Source of the DNA: an uncultured Neptuniibacter sp.
GTDB taxonomy: Bacteria > Pseudomonadota > Gammaproteobacteria > Pseudomonadales > Balneatricaceae
Reading direction: 5' to 3'
DNA: 64,000 bases
NCBI RefSeq assembly: GCF_947498015.1
Contig: NZ_CANMIR010000003.1
Coordinates: forward strand, 307,717-371,716
Below, piece by piece: positions 50,590 to 59,992 of this stretch. The notes under the pieces were generated by a model. The model was given only the letters and a program-made list of their open reading frames with translations, was not told the origin of the DNA and ran no database searches. The stretch's first letter is position 1. Every line of letters starts with the position of its first letter. A program made the position numbers and the translations under genes.

Positions 50590-51228
50590 ATGCCTCAGCT
50601 CCTACTTTTTAACAAGCCCTTTCAAGTACTTACGCAGTTTACAAGCCAAGATACTAAGCGAACGCTTGCTGATTTTATTCAACAGCCTAACTTCTATGCT
50701 GCAGGTAGGCTTGATTACGATTCAGAAGGTTTATTAATTTTGACCGACAATGGTCCGCTCCAAAATTATCTCGCCAGTCCGAAATTCAAGATGGAGAAAA
50801 CCTATTGGGCTCAAGTTGAAGGAGCAATAACAGAGGAAGCTATTAACAGGCTCCGTGAGGGTGTAGATTTAAAAGATGGAGTGACACGTCCAGCTAAAGC
50901 ACGCCGTATAGACGAACCCGCCCTGTGGGAACGCACCCCGCCCATACGTGAAAGAAGAGAGATTCCGACAAGCTGGATCGAACTCAAAATCACAGAGGGG
51001 AAAAACCGTCAGGTGCGACGCATGACAGCAGCAGTTGGATTTCCTACCCTCAGACTGGTTCGATACGCTATTGGAGAATGGACTGTAGCCGATTTATTAC
51101 CAGGCGAGAGTCGATTGATCGAAGCCGAGTTTGATCTGCCAAAACCAAGAACTCGCCCTGGCATAAAAAGAGCCCAGGGCCGCAGTAACACGGGCAAATA
51201 TTCAAAAAAAAGGGCTACTCGCCGGTAG
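50590..51228 (+). CDS. rluE: 23S rRNA pseudouridine synthase RluE
   Basis: This protein of about 212 residues starts at MPQLLLFNKPF (50590). The catalytic Asp is in AAGRLDYDSEGLLIL, and TEGKNRQVRRMTAAVGFPTL is typical of the RluE/RsuA family. In E. coli RluE modifies U2457 of 23S rRNA. The last codons, a Lys/Arg-rich tail, overlap a minus-strand terminator hairpin. It is divergent from icd, as in many gammaproteobacteria. Confidence 0.93.
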   Translation: MPQLLLFNKPFQVLTQFTSQDTKRTLADFIQQPNFYAAGRLDYDSEGLLILTDNGPLQNYLASPKFKMEKTYWAQVEGAITEEAINRLREGVDLKDGVTRPAKARRIDEPALWERTPPIRERREIPTSWIELKITEGKNRQVRRMTAAVGFPTLRLVRYAIGEWTVADLLPGESRLIEAEFDLPKPRTRPGIKRAQGRSNTGKYSKKRATRR

Positions 51229-51232
51229 CCCT
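51204..51232 (-). terminator. Terminator of the Pmp3-like gene, within the end of rluE
   Basis: AGGGCTAC (51211-51218) and GTAGCCCT (51225-51232) form a stem. On the minus strand it is followed by a run of T. It overlaps the last codons and the stop of rluE. Confidence 0.8.
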
Positions 51233-51238
51233 CCTAAT

Positions 51239-51406
51239 CTAACCTTTTTGCTTCGTAGCGACCAACCACACAGCGTGGATAATGCCTGGTAACCAGCCAA
51301 ACAGACAAAGCACTAAATTAATAACGAAATGTTTCGTTAGGCCCACCTGCAGAAAAGCCCCTAATGGTGGCAATAAGATAGCTAAAATCAGATTAACAAT
51401 GTTCAT
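51239..51406 (-). CDS. Pmp3/YqaE (UPF0057) small membrane protein
   Basis: This 55-residue protein starts MNIVNLILAILLPPLGAFLQ and has the second helix VLCLFGWLPGIIHAVWLV. These match the two-helix Pmp3/YqaE family, which affects membrane potential and salt tolerance in yeast and is stress-induced in bacteria. GGGGA lies six bases before the ATG. It is shorter than common gene-calling limits and convergent with rluE. Confidence 0.92.
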   Translation of the reverse strand: MNIVNLILAILLPPLGAFLQVGLTKHFVINLVLCLFGWLPGIIHAVWLVATKQKG

Positions 51407-51452
51407 TTACGTTCCCCTGTGTCAACGATGACACAAGATAACTATATAAATA

Positions 51453-52208
51453 TTAATCTGTTATGAATAGTCTCTTAATTTTCCCCAAAAGCACGTTATT
51501 TATTTCTGCATTATCTGATTGAACGACCTCTAACCCACCAGATACGTAAGGGTTTGAATTCCCCTGTATCTGGCGAATACGTCTGTCACGTTCGATCTCC
51601 CAGTGATCGACAGGATCAATGTTATTCCAGGCCTGAAAAAGCTGATTCTGTTTTTTACTGATCTTGATACCGTACTGGTCACGCATATAAAAATAGATAC
51701 GGGCAATATCTCCCCTGACCTCCGCCCTTGGCTCAATTTTCCGCGCCTTGAAGTCCACTTCCACATCACACTGTCCGTAGGCTCTCTTCTCTCCAGTGAG
51801 CATAGCAAAACTGTAATTGGAGCGATCCCCATTAACTTCGCCCAGAGCCGGTACGAGATTGTGGAGATCCGATTCCATATCCACAAAAACGCGATCTTTA
51901 CGGCAGGCTTTGCGGCCCCCGTTCTGCCAGCACTGGCGCTGATGCCCGAAAGCCCAGGCAGGCATGACATGCTCCCACTCTATTCTCTGAGCACGCTTTA
52001 AATTTTTACGGAACTGATATCCGCACGTTTCAAATTCAGATGTCAGCTTTTTACCCTGCCTTGTGTAGTTACAGCCACAATAAAAAGTCGTTTGGTTATC
52101 TGAATAGATCTCTTTAAGCAGCCTCTTGGCCTTACTGAATGATCCGACAGGCTCTGCACCTACCGATAGGGAGAGGCTAATTGTGATAAGCGCAAACAAT
52201 ATTCGCAT
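51453..52208 (-). CDS. Endonuclease I (EndA/Vvn family)
   Basis: This 251-residue secreted nuclease has a signal peptide (about 1-18). The beta-beta-alpha-metal core shows [14 protein letters not shown] (about 75-88), with the catalytic His, and [13 protein letters not shown] (about 120-132) with the metal-binding Asn. Cysteine pairs such as CGC and CGYQF fit periplasmic disulfides. It degrades DNA in the periplasm or outside the cell. Confidence 0.92.
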   Translation of the reverse strand: MRILFALITISLSLSVGAEPVGSFSKAKRLLKEIYSDNQTTFYCGCNYTRQGKKLTSEFETCGYQFRKNLKRAQRIEWEHVMPAWAFGHQRQCWQNGGRKACRKDRVFVDMESDLHNLVPALGEVNGDRSNYSFAMLTGEKRAYGQCDVEVDFKARKIEPRAEVRGDIARIYFYMRDQYGIKISKKQNQLFQAWNNIDPVDHWEIERDRRIRQIQGNSNPYVSGGLEVVQSDNAEINNVLLGKIKRLFITD

Positions 52209-52309
52209 TGGAATTCCTTATATGGACAGGCTTCCAATGCCAAAAATTTGCGTCCTGCAATGACTAAAGCGGGTAACATTAACGTATTGATAATAAACAG
52301 AAGCTTAAG

Positions 52310-52939
52310 TTAACCGCTTCCAACTAAGCGATACAATGAATCCATCCCAGAGATAAACTCTTTTTTGCCTCCATAGGAGGGGTGGCGAATATAGATGATC
52401 TCCTTTTCCGGGAAAGCACGCTGAATACTTTCAGCCCCCTTTCGCCCTAAACCCGCGATAAGATCGGGCTGATATAGATCACATAGCAGCCTCAAATAAC
52501 CAATCCCCTCTTTAATCTCAGATACGTTCGGGGCCCTATTCTTCCTTTGCACCCGGGATGGATGAGGATGAAAGGGAAAGGAGTTCCAAAACAGCGGAAC
52601 GAATGGTTTATCTTGAAGGTATCGCCATACTATTGAAGCTGTGTTTTCAGCCACAAGATCATTAGCTGATCGGTATATCAACGGCTTTAAAGATTCCAAA
52701 AATGGGTGGTCTACGTCATCATACAAACAACCACTGGAAAAAGGGATACCGGTCAACCGCCCTCCTCTGAATCCATACGCCTCACCCACCAACAGAATTC
52801 GAGGGCTCTCCTGCTTAAGAACCTGCTCTATATACACCCTGAGATTGTTAAGCAGCTGCTCATCCCGATATGGATTGAACACCGTATGAGAGTTCCGTCG
52901 TTTTGACAGCCCACTTAAAAGTGGCAGCAATTCATTCAT
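52310..52939 (-). CDS. Uracil-DNA-glycosylase-superfamily protein
   Basis: This 209-residue protein has the UDG-fold motif ILLVGEAYGFRGGRLTGIPF (about 50-69) and a second conserved segment FWNSFPFHPH (about 117-126). The C-terminal YIRHPSYGG (about 187-195) matches motif 2 (HPS). It lacks the four-Cys Fe-S cluster of family 4/5 enzymes. Activity on uracil is not certain. It overlaps the PqiA gene by 8 bases. Confidence 0.82.
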   Translation of the reverse strand: MNELLPLLSGLSKRRNSHTVFNPYRDEQLLNNLRVYIEQVLKQESPRILLVGEAYGFRGGRLTGIPFSSGCLYDDVDHPFLESLKPLIYRSANDLVAENTASIVWRYLQDKPFVPLFWNSFPFHPHPSRVQRKNRAPNVSEIKEGIGYLRLLCDLYQPDLIAGLGRKGAESIQRAFPEKEIIYIRHPSYGGKKEFISGMDSLYRLVGSG

Positions 52940-53414
52940 GCTTATTTTTAGAGATAATATGAGTTAGAAACATGATCAATACGACTGCAGAGGCAAAAAC
53001 ATACAGCCCCCAGTGAATATCGATGGTCACAACAGCTCCCAGTTTTACGGTTACAATCAGGACTGCAACCACCATGACGTCCAGCATCGCCCAACGGCCG
53101 TAATCATGCATGAGAACCAATATCTTTTTCTGCCCTGTAAAGCTTCCCTGCAGTGTAGTGAGGTATAGAAGCGAAAGTTTTATCAGAGGAAGGACAATAC
53201 TAAAGATCGCCACGATCAACGCGAGAAGAATTTGGCCATCTTGGAATAAGCTCCAGACACCACCCACCACTGAAAAGGAACTCTCAAAAAAGTAAAACTG
53301 ACTCATTGTCAGCATCGGGCTGACAAGACCAATTAGAAGCAGGCCCGTAGTCAAGATGAGTGTCATTCGAATAAAAAGTTTGGATCTCAAAGCGGCGGTA
53401 GGCTCATTACTCAT
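52932..53414 (-). CDS. PqiA-domain membrane protein
   Basis: This protein of about 160 residues from MSNEPTAALRSKLF (53414) has four hydrophobic helices (about 18-35, 54-80, 105-125, 130-150). The segment MHDYGRWAMLDVMVVAVLI is the signature of the paraquat-inducible protein A family. Known PqiA proteins work with MCE proteins in lipid transport, but no MCE gene is adjacent here. Confidence 0.83.
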   Translation of the reverse strand: MSNEPTAALRSKLFIRMTLILTTGLLLIGLVSPMLTMSQFYFFESSFSVVGGVWSLFQDGQILLALIVAIFSIVLPLIKLSLLYLTTLQGSFTGQKKILVLMHDYGRWAMLDVMVVAVLIVTVKLGAVVTIDIHWGLYVFASAVVLIMFLTHIISKNKHE

Positions 53415-53506
53415 CGATATCAGGTTTATACAGTTAAAAGCCAATTGTACTTGAACAGATGAAAAAATCGCCAGTAACTCATACAACAAGTTACTGACGA
53501 TTCAGA

Positions 53507-54616
53507 TCAAACAACCATATCAACCTGTTGCAGCGTACCAACCTGCCCATCTTCAGTCAGATAGACTCCACTGGAACGTATACGCCCATTTTCCTGATTA
53601 CCCTCTCCTTTAATATCAAACGGGGTTTCAGTAGAACCCAGATAGATAGCACCTATTCCCCTATCTTGCAGAGATTCCAGGCTTTCTCCATCTGCTGTTT
53701 TTGTCCAAATTTTTAATTGGTCGAAGATCGTATCAGCCTCATCAATGTAATTGTTACCATCATCATCGTAGCCACTCAAATCAGCAAAACCATTGCCGCT
53801 AAGAGCACCAAACAGTTCTGAACCGTTGTTGATAGTTCCATCGCTATTCTTATCAAGAGCCAACATTGCACTGTTACCCTGCAGGTAACTGATTAGCTCT
53901 TTATTGCCATCAGCATCCAGATCAAATTCAAATTTTTCATTTGAAAGATCAGCATGATGACCATCAAAATTAACAATCAGTGGATCGGTAAAAACCACCT
54001 CTTGGGTAACTTCATAGCTGCGACTTGCAGCATAGCTACGCTCCATTTTCAGGTCGAGATCAAATTCAATCGTCTGTCCATCCGCAGTTGTCACCTTTCC
54101 ACAGCTTGAAAACTCTGAACACTCATACTCCTCAACAGACTCGCTCATTTTGAATGTCATCTCCATCGTCAAGGGTGATAGCTGAACCGCTGCACCCTTT
54201 CCTGTTTCTGTTATCTGTGGAGATTCTTCGGGCAACTGAATCTGATCTTTAGTGACCACCGGTTTTTTATCCGGTTGTATCGCATTGAGCAGGGCCTGCC
54301 ATAACTTTGCTTTGGTCACCTGCTGCTCATCACTATAAGAATTGGCCCGCTCGCGCGTCCTGAACTGAAGGCCTTCATCGGTCATGACCAGAATTGAGGA
54401 AAAATTGCTGGCTGGTTGCAGGCTCTCTGAACGTCCATCAGCAGAAAGGCCATTTATAAAGCCAATGTTTGCTTGCCCCATCCGCCCCTTAGCCGACTGA
54501 AGTTGAGAGGTAAAGCCGTTACTAAACGCATCCAGATCAAGTTTTTTTGTAACCTCAGTAAATTCTGACTTTTGATGCTCAGCACTCATATAGATACTAC
54601 TTGTCTCTATGATCAT
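53507..54616 (-). CDS. EF-hand-like acidic protein of unknown function
   Basis: This 369-residue protein has an excellent AAGGAG site before the ATG at 54616. I see no signal peptide and no membrane segment. The C-terminal third (about 225-330) has several Ca-binding-like loops (DLDADGNKE, DKNSDGTINNG, DDDGNNYIDEAD) that also occur in VCBS/RTX-type and dockerin-like proteins. The N-terminal half is Ser/Gln/Glu-rich. Calcium binding is likely, but export and role are unknown. Confidence 0.8.
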   Translation of the reverse strand: MIIETSSIYMSAEHQKSEFTEVTKKLDLDAFSNGFTSQLQSAKGRMGQANIGFINGLSADGRSESLQPASNFSSILVMTDEGLQFRTRERANSYSDEQQVTKAKLWQALLNAIQPDKKPVVTKDQIQLPEESPQITETGKGAAVQLSPLTMEMTFKMSESVEEYECSEFSSCGKVTTADGQTIEFDLDLKMERSYAASRSYEVTQEVVFTDPLIVNFDGHHADLSNEKFEFDLDADGNKELISYLQGNSAMLALDKNSDGTINNGSELFGALSGNGFADLSGYDDDGNNYIDEADTIFDQLKIWTKTADGESLESLQDRGIGAIYLGSTETPFDIKGEGNQENGRIRSSGVYLTEDGQVGTLQQVDMVV

Positions 54617-55048
54617 CCTAAATCTCCTTTTATTGCCCAAACTGATTCCTTCCGCAGGTCTAGATACGAGCGGTGGTCTAATTTTCAGGCAACAGATCAC
54701 CTGCTCTTGTTTCAAAACAAAAGAAGGATCTAGCTGAATTGTCAGTATTGCGGAAGCTGACTGCCGCTATTCAAACCGGATAGGCAATATCAAACCCACC
54801 TAACTCAAATCGGTTAGGGTGCGCAGCCATCGCAAAGACTGTTTTTTGTCTGTGTTATGCATGAAATGGAATATCTACTGAATATAACCTCCCCCATATA
54901 AAGCGCTGCAGCCCCTGTGGTTATTAGCCAGTAGCCCAATTGAACTTATCAGTTGGATCAACTCAACTGTTCATTCTGGCAACATCGCGACAAAAGGCTC
55001 ACAGGTTGATACGAATATGTAAAACGGGGAAGTGCAAAATACAGGCCT
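54617..55048. other. Intergenic region upstream of the acidic protein
   Basis: These 432 bases hold no supported gene. The part next to 54616 should contain the leftward promoter of the acidic-protein gene. I saw no convincing riboswitch or tRNA. Confidence 0.5.
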
Positions 55049-55078
55049 AAAAAAAGCCGCATTGCGCGGCTTTTTTTA
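55049..55078. terminator. Bidirectional terminator after the cytochrome gene
   Basis: AAAAAGCCGC and GCGGCTTTTT pair around ATTGC. T-runs appear on both strands. It lies 12 bases past the cytochrome stop. Confidence 0.93.
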
Positions 55079-55089
55079 GTGTTCGAAGA

Positions 55090-55452
55090 CTATTCCTCGA
55101 AGTGATAAAACTCTTCGTTCATATACACAGAGACATCAGCCACCTCATCAGGGAACCAACCGACATCCAGATTCGTGTTGCAGCCCTCTATAAAGGCCTC
55201 CAATTTAGCATAAGAGGTAACCTTACGATCTTCACGGGAATAGAATTGAGGAGCATGGCAGGTTTCACAATTGGCATCCGTGTACTCTATTCCCCGAATA
55301 GTACGCTCCAACTCGACTTCATGGTAAAGCGTCTTACCATTTTCAGCGTCAGCAGCCAGAGCATGAGACACTCCAAAAGAAACTACTGAAGTTAGAAGCA
55401 GTGCAAGGGATCGGGCTGTAAAAGATCGAGAAAGATGTTCGTTAGAAATCAT
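55090..55452 (-). CDS. Small c-type cytochrome
   Basis: This periplasmic protein has 120 residues from the ATG at 55452 (GGAGG five bases upstream). A signal peptide ends at about residue 34 (HALA). One haem-binding motif CETCH lies at about 81-85. A Met in the C-terminal SVYMNEEFYHF is a possible axial ligand. It follows dsbD on the same strand, and DsbD supplies reductant for haem attachment. Confidence 0.85.
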   Translation of the reverse strand: MISNEHLSRSFTARSLALLLTSVVSFGVSHALAADAENGKTLYHEVELERTIRGIEYTDANCETCHAPQFYSREDRKVTSYAKLEAFIEGCNTNLDVGWFPDEVADVSVYMNEEFYHFEE

Positions 55453-55545
55453 TACTGCCTCCACTGGCGATTACAGTCTTTATTATTTTTTTCACTGCAA
55501 ATTAATCCAGCTATCAACGCCAACACATTCAAAGCCAGATCTAAT

Positions 55546-57390
55546 TTAGATATCGCTTATATGATTAACAAACTCTTTAGGATCGACAACCCCTATTAAA
55601 GTCTTATGTGGCAGAAGCTCACCCGACGAATTATAGAAGATCACAGCAGGAGGCCCGATTAAACTGTATCGCTTATTCAACGCTTTCGCTTCAGCATCAT
55701 TTGAAGTCACGTCAACTTTGATCACTCGATAGTGAGATAACGCCTGTTGAACGGATGAATCAGAAAATGTAAACAGATCCAACTCGATACAGGAAACGCA
55801 CCAATCAGCATAGAAATCCAGCATCACCGGTTTAGAAGCCAACTCAGCCTCCTTCAGCTGAGCCTCAAGCTGATCAGGGGTCGTCACTTTAACAAATGGA
55901 AGGGGCTGGGAGGATGCGGCCTGCGTACCGGATATTCCTTTCAATGGGTAGAGGATACTATTACCACCTGCTAGTGCTCCTACCATCAAGAGCACCCCAT
56001 ATAGCAGCACCACAAGGCCTATTCCTTTAGCTAAGTGAGTTTTCCCGGAAGTATTTTTTTTATTTGTGGAGAGGGCACCCATATAAACAGAGGAGACGAT
56101 GAGTACAATCGAGGTTAGCCACATAGTGACAATGGTAGGTACAATCCGATCCAACATCCAGATGGCAAGCAGAATCAGAAGAACACCAAAAACGGCCTTA
56201 ACTTTATCCATCCACAGCCCAGCATGAGGGAGCAGTTTTCCGGCAGAAGTACCGACAAGTAGCAGTGGCACGCCCATTCCTAAACTCATGCTGAACAAAG
56301 CGCTCCCACCCAGAACGGGATCACCTGTTTGTCCAATGTAGATCAGCGCTCCAGCCAATGGTGCCGCCATACAAGGCCCAACAATCAGTGCAGAAAGAAA
56401 GCCCATGATTGCGACACCCGTAATAGTGCCTCCCTGTTGACTGTTACTCAGCTGGCTCAACTTTGATTGCAGGCTGTTTGGCAGCTGTAACTCATAGAAA
56501 CCGAACATTGAAAGAGAGAGCAAAACAAAAATTGTGCTGAACGTTACTATGATCCAAGTACTTTGAAACAGTGCTTGTAAATTCTCGCCAAACAAACCGG
56601 CAAAGATACCGGCCAGGGTATAGGTTACCGAAACCGATAATACATACACCAATGAAAGGAAAAAGCCTTTTCCTGCCGTTACATGACGCCCCTGCCCTGC
56701 AATAATGCTGGAAAGAATTGGAATCATCGGAAAAACACAGGGAGTAAATGAGAGAGCCAAACCGGCGATAAAGAATGCGCCTAAGGTCACGAAGAGATTT
56801 CCATTTTTGAGCATGGCAGCAAACTGATCCTGCTCACTCAAACGCACTGTAGATTGAATATCAGATATTACGACTGATGCACTCTCGTCTGTGCGCTTGA
56901 AGTCAGATTGCTTCAGGTCAGTGATCCCTGAAACCTTGACCATTTTTGTCACAGGAGGATAACAGATCCCTCCCTCCCAACATCCCTGATAGGTGACCTG
57001 CAGTGTTCCCGAAGCATCTTCAGCTGATACGCTGCTTAATGAAAACTTCACCTCTGCACGATTGTGGTAGACCCAGACCTTCCCAAAAAGAGGGTCATCT
57101 TTCTGCTCAGCCTGAGCATTTACCCGGTTTACGATCTTTATTGAATCAGATTCTTTAAGCTCAATCCTGTCACGGTAGAGATAATAATCATCGGGTATAT
57201 CCCAATAGAGCGTTAGCTCATTACCCTCCTGAAAATAACCAAAAACAAAGGCTGTCTCTACATCAACAGGCCCACCCTCGGAGAATGGATTTTTATCAAA
57301 AAGCCCAGCCTGTACAGGTGTCGATAAGATCAACACAAACAAGAAGGTCTTTACCAGGGCCAGATATTTGCAGCTAGGGAGCACAATCAT
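55546..57390 (-). CDS. dsbD: Thiol:disulfide interchange protein DsbD
   Basis: This 614-residue protein moves electrons from cytoplasmic thioredoxin to the periplasm. It has an N-terminal domain with the Cys pair in GCWEGGICYPP, eight membrane helices with redox Cys in FTPCVFPMIP and IVGPCMAAPLAG, and a C-terminal thioredoxin domain with ADWCVSC. All six expected cysteines are present. The downstream gene is a c-type cytochrome. Confidence 0.97.
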   Translation of the reverse strand: MIVLPSCKYLALVKTFLFVLILSTPVQAGLFDKNPFSEGGPVDVETAFVFGYFQEGNELTLYWDIPDDYYLYRDRIELKESDSIKIVNRVNAQAEQKDDPLFGKVWVYHNRAEVKFSLSSVSAEDASGTLQVTYQGCWEGGICYPPVTKMVKVSGITDLKQSDFKRTDESASVVISDIQSTVRLSEQDQFAAMLKNGNLFVTLGAFFIAGLALSFTPCVFPMIPILSSIIAGQGRHVTAGKGFFLSLVYVLSVSVTYTLAGIFAGLFGENLQALFQSTWIIVTFSTIFVLLSLSMFGFYELQLPNSLQSKLSQLSNSQQGGTITGVAIMGFLSALIVGPCMAAPLAGALIYIGQTGDPVLGGSALFSMSLGMGVPLLLVGTSAGKLLPHAGLWMDKVKAVFGVLLILLAIWMLDRIVPTIVTMWLTSIVLIVSSVYMGALSTNKKNTSGKTHLAKGIGLVVLLYGVLLMVGALAGGNSILYPLKGISGTQAASSQPLPFVKVTTPDQLEAQLKEAELASKPVMLDFYADWCVSCIELDLFTFSDSSVQQALSHYRVIKVDVTSNDAEAKALNKRYSLIGPPAVIFYNSSGELLPHKTLIGVVDPKEFVNHISDI

Positions 57391-57697
57391 TCCTATGAAA
57401 TCAATTCCAGACGCTCAGTTGACAGTTTGTCCGTTTAACAGTTCTATCACTGCAGCATTTTTTTAATTTTATAGTTTAACACGCCTTATTTTATGGATAC
57501 GAACCGATAAAACATTAAGATTTAGTCGATCGCACTTTAAATCCATGATTTTGCGCAGATTACCCCTTCTGCACACTTATAACCATCATGGCTTTATGGT
57601 AAAACAGGCGTCACATTGAAAAAGAGCCTAGGAAACCCGCGCTTAGAATCTGAAATTGACAACGTCTGCCAGGTTTCCGAATGCAGGATAAGTAATA
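57391..57697. other. Divergent intergenic region between dsbD and the DAHP synthase gene
   Basis: These 307 AT-rich bases hold no gene. They must include divergent promoters. I found no TyrR box pair of good quality. Confidence 0.5.
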
Positions 57698-58765
57698 ATG
57701 ACCGATACACGCGTAGAAGATTTAAACATAGAATCAAACACTGTCCTGGTTTCTCCAGATGCACTGAAAGCTGAGATGCCAATTTCTGAGAAAGCAGCGG
57801 CTGCCGTGATGCAGGGCCGCTCTGTTGTTCGCGATATTCTGGATCGTAAAGATCCACGTCTTTTTGTTGTGGTGGGCCCATGCTCTATTCACGATACAGA
57901 AGCGGCACTGGAATATGGTAAGAAACTGGTCGAACTTCAGGAGAAGGTAAAAGACTCTCTATACCTTGTTATGCGCGTATATTTTGAAAAGCCACGTACC
58001 ACAGTGGGATGGAAAGGACTGATTAACGACCCTCACTTAAATGACTCATTTGAGATTGAAGAGGGCCTACATATTTCACGTAAACTGCTGCTCGACCTTT
58101 CTGAGATGGGACTACCCCTGGCCACAGAAGCTCTGGACCCTATCTCACCACAGTATATGCAAGATCTGATCTCCTGGTCAGCAATTGGCGCTAGAACTAC
58201 AGAGTCCCAAACTCACCGTGAAATGTCCTCTGGACTCTCCTGCGCTGTTGGCTTTAAAAACGGCACAGATGGCGGCCTTGATGTCGCAACCAATGCACTT
58301 AAATCCGTAAGTGCTCCTCACCGCTTCCTGGGAATTAACGCCGAAGGTCAGGTTTCCATTGTGCATACAAAAGGCAATCAGTACGGTCATGTGGTTCTGC
58401 GTGGTGGTGGTGGCAAACCAAACTATGACTCCGTCAGCGTAGCTCTGTGTGAACAGGCACTGGATAAAGCAGGACTGGCAAACAATATTATGATTGATTG
58501 CAGCCACGCTAACTCCAACAAAGATCCCGCTCTTCAGCCACTAGTTGCTGAAAACGCTGCCAATCAGATTCTGGAAGGCAACAAGTCGATTGTAGGTCTG
58601 ATGATCGAAAGTAATCTGGGCTGGGGAAATCAGTCTATTCCAGAGAAGCTGGAAGATCTTGAATATGGTGTATCCGTAACTGATGCCTGCATCGACTGGG
58701 ATGCAACAGAGAAGTGCCTGGTAGGGATGAACGAAAAGCTAAAAAACGTGCTTCCTAGACGCTAA
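57698..58765 (+). CDS. 3-deoxy-7-phosphoheptulonate (DAHP) synthase, class I
   Basis: This 355-residue enzyme condenses phosphoenolpyruvate and erythrose-4-phosphate, the first shikimate step. Motifs are VVGPCSIHD (about 54-62), RVYFEKPRTTVGWKG (about 92-106), KNGTDG (about 186-191) and DCSHANSNK (about 268-276). Which aromatic amino acid inhibits it (AroF, AroG or AroH type) cannot be judged with confidence. It ends at a strong terminator. Confidence 0.95.
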   Translation: MTDTRVEDLNIESNTVLVSPDALKAEMPISEKAAAAVMQGRSVVRDILDRKDPRLFVVVGPCSIHDTEAALEYGKKLVELQEKVKDSLYLVMRVYFEKPRTTVGWKGLINDPHLNDSFEIEEGLHISRKLLLDLSEMGLPLATEALDPISPQYMQDLISWSAIGARTTESQTHREMSSGLSCAVGFKNGTDGGLDVATNALKSVSAPHRFLGINAEGQVSIVHTKGNQYGHVVLRGGGGKPNYDSVSVALCEQALDKAGLANNIMIDCSHANSNKDPALQPLVAENAANQILEGNKSIVGLMIESNLGWGNQSIPEKLEDLEYGVSVTDACIDWDATEKCLVGMNEKLKNVLPRR

Positions 58766-58784
58766 AATTTCAGACGTCACTGCT

Positions 58785-58818
58785 GTTGCGCATGGTCACC
58801 CATGCGCAACTCTTTCTA
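58785..58818 (+). terminator. Intrinsic terminator after the DAHP synthase gene
   Basis: An 11-bp stem (GTTGCGCATGG with CCATGCGCAAC) has a TCAC loop and is followed by TCTTTCTAT. It starts 20 bases after the stop. Confidence 0.9.
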
Positions 58819-58853
58819 TACCAATCTTGGTATTCTTTCCCGCTACACCAAAT

Positions 58854-59963
58854 CTACAATACCAAACTCAGAATATCGGTATGAGCCAGACTACTCAGTG
58901 CTCTCACCTGTATAGGATCGAACCGATAACCACTTTCACTATTGATACGACTGATCGTTTTAGCGACTGCGATTTTGTCGCTATTGGTCTTGTGTAGTTT
59001 ATGGTATTGCTGCTGATAGAACCTGAGGAGAGAAAGTAACATCCCCCCACAATCGATCTCTGTAGCCTTAAGTCCTAGCAAGCCACGGCCATCATAACGC
59101 TCCTGGCTCTGCTCGATCATAATGGCAGCACTCTGCCACTCCCCACCCAGCTTTAAAAAACCTGCTGATAGCTCCAGTAATTCCTGCGCCTTTTTCCTCT
59201 CCCAGGCCTGCGATTCCAGCGTGATATCAAACACTGGAGATGCAACAAATTTACTGCCAACGGTTTGAAAATGAAAAGCTGCCTTGAACTGCTCTCTCTC
59301 CACTGCCTGGTTAATCAGCGCAATGATCCTCACACCTACCTCTAGTAGCTTATGCTGATCCCCTTTGGACTGTATCGACTTTGACTGCACAATCTCGGCA
59401 ATCCGCGCCATAAACTCCAAGCCATCGAAGTCATTGATACGCTGCTGCCGCTCCAGTTTATCGAGTACTTTATCACTAACATTTACAGCCGAAGAGAGAA
59501 TGCCTGAAAAACTCCCTAAGGTTGCCTGAATAACCTGATCTCTCTGTTGAGGCGTAGCCTCGTAGACCTGAGTTACACCCTTTTCAAGCACATCAATATC
59601 AGCTTTCTGGTAGTGCTCACCTTTTAGCACACCAACAACCAGTTGCTCTAAGCGTGTGAAAACAAATGTGATGAACTCCCCCATTAGAGGCGTGTAATCA
59701 CACTCATTTTTTCTGTATTGAGAGACTATATCCTCAACCCGATGGCACACATCGGCAATCCCATCAAGGAACACCAGATGACTGTTTCCTTTAACCGTGT
59801 GGACCGCACGAAACATCTCATGAACAACATCTTCATGGTATTTGTAATTCAATGTTTCAAAACAGCCTTCAAGCTCCTCTAACGCCTCTTTAAAGCTACT
59901 ATGATATTCAGCTTTAAGATCACCACTGAGTTCATGAAAAGCAGAAAAATTATCTTTAAGCAT
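58854..59963 (-). CDS. Hpt protein with a degenerate HD-GYP domain
   Basis: This is a 369-residue soluble protein. The N-terminal Hpt domain has the phospho-acceptor His55 in AVHTVKGN. The C-terminal half (about 170-360) follows the HD-GYP plan, with AAFHFQTVGSKF in place of the H-D motif, MIEQSQERYDGRG in place of the HH-E-WDGSGYP motif, and GYRFDPIQV near the end. The metal-binding His residues and the GYP triad are missing, so c-di-GMP hydrolysis is unlikely. It lies downstream of clpX, where lon usually sits, behind a terminator. Confidence 0.8.
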   Translation of the reverse strand: MLKDNFSAFHELSGDLKAEYHSSFKEALEELEGCFETLNYKYHEDVVHEMFRAVHTVKGNSHLVFLDGIADVCHRVEDIVSQYRKNECDYTPLMGEFITFVFTRLEQLVVGVLKGEHYQKADIDVLEKGVTQVYEATPQQRDQVIQATLGSFSGILSSAVNVSDKVLDKLERQQRINDFDGLEFMARIAEIVQSKSIQSKGDQHKLLEVGVRIIALINQAVEREQFKAAFHFQTVGSKFVASPVFDITLESQAWERKKAQELLELSAGFLKLGGEWQSAAIMIEQSQERYDGRGLLGLKATEIDCGGMLLSLLRFYQQQYHKLHKTNSDKIAVAKTISRINSESGYRFDPIQVRALSSLAHTDILSLVL

Positions 59964-59992
59964 TGAACACCACTTCCGTCAGTTCACGTTAG

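Noticed and set aside
54780..54870. Possible c-di-GMP riboswitch (a CGCAAAG segment and a small hairpin)
   Set aside because: The conserved GEMM core, tetraloop and receptor are not found together, and no plus-strand gene follows.
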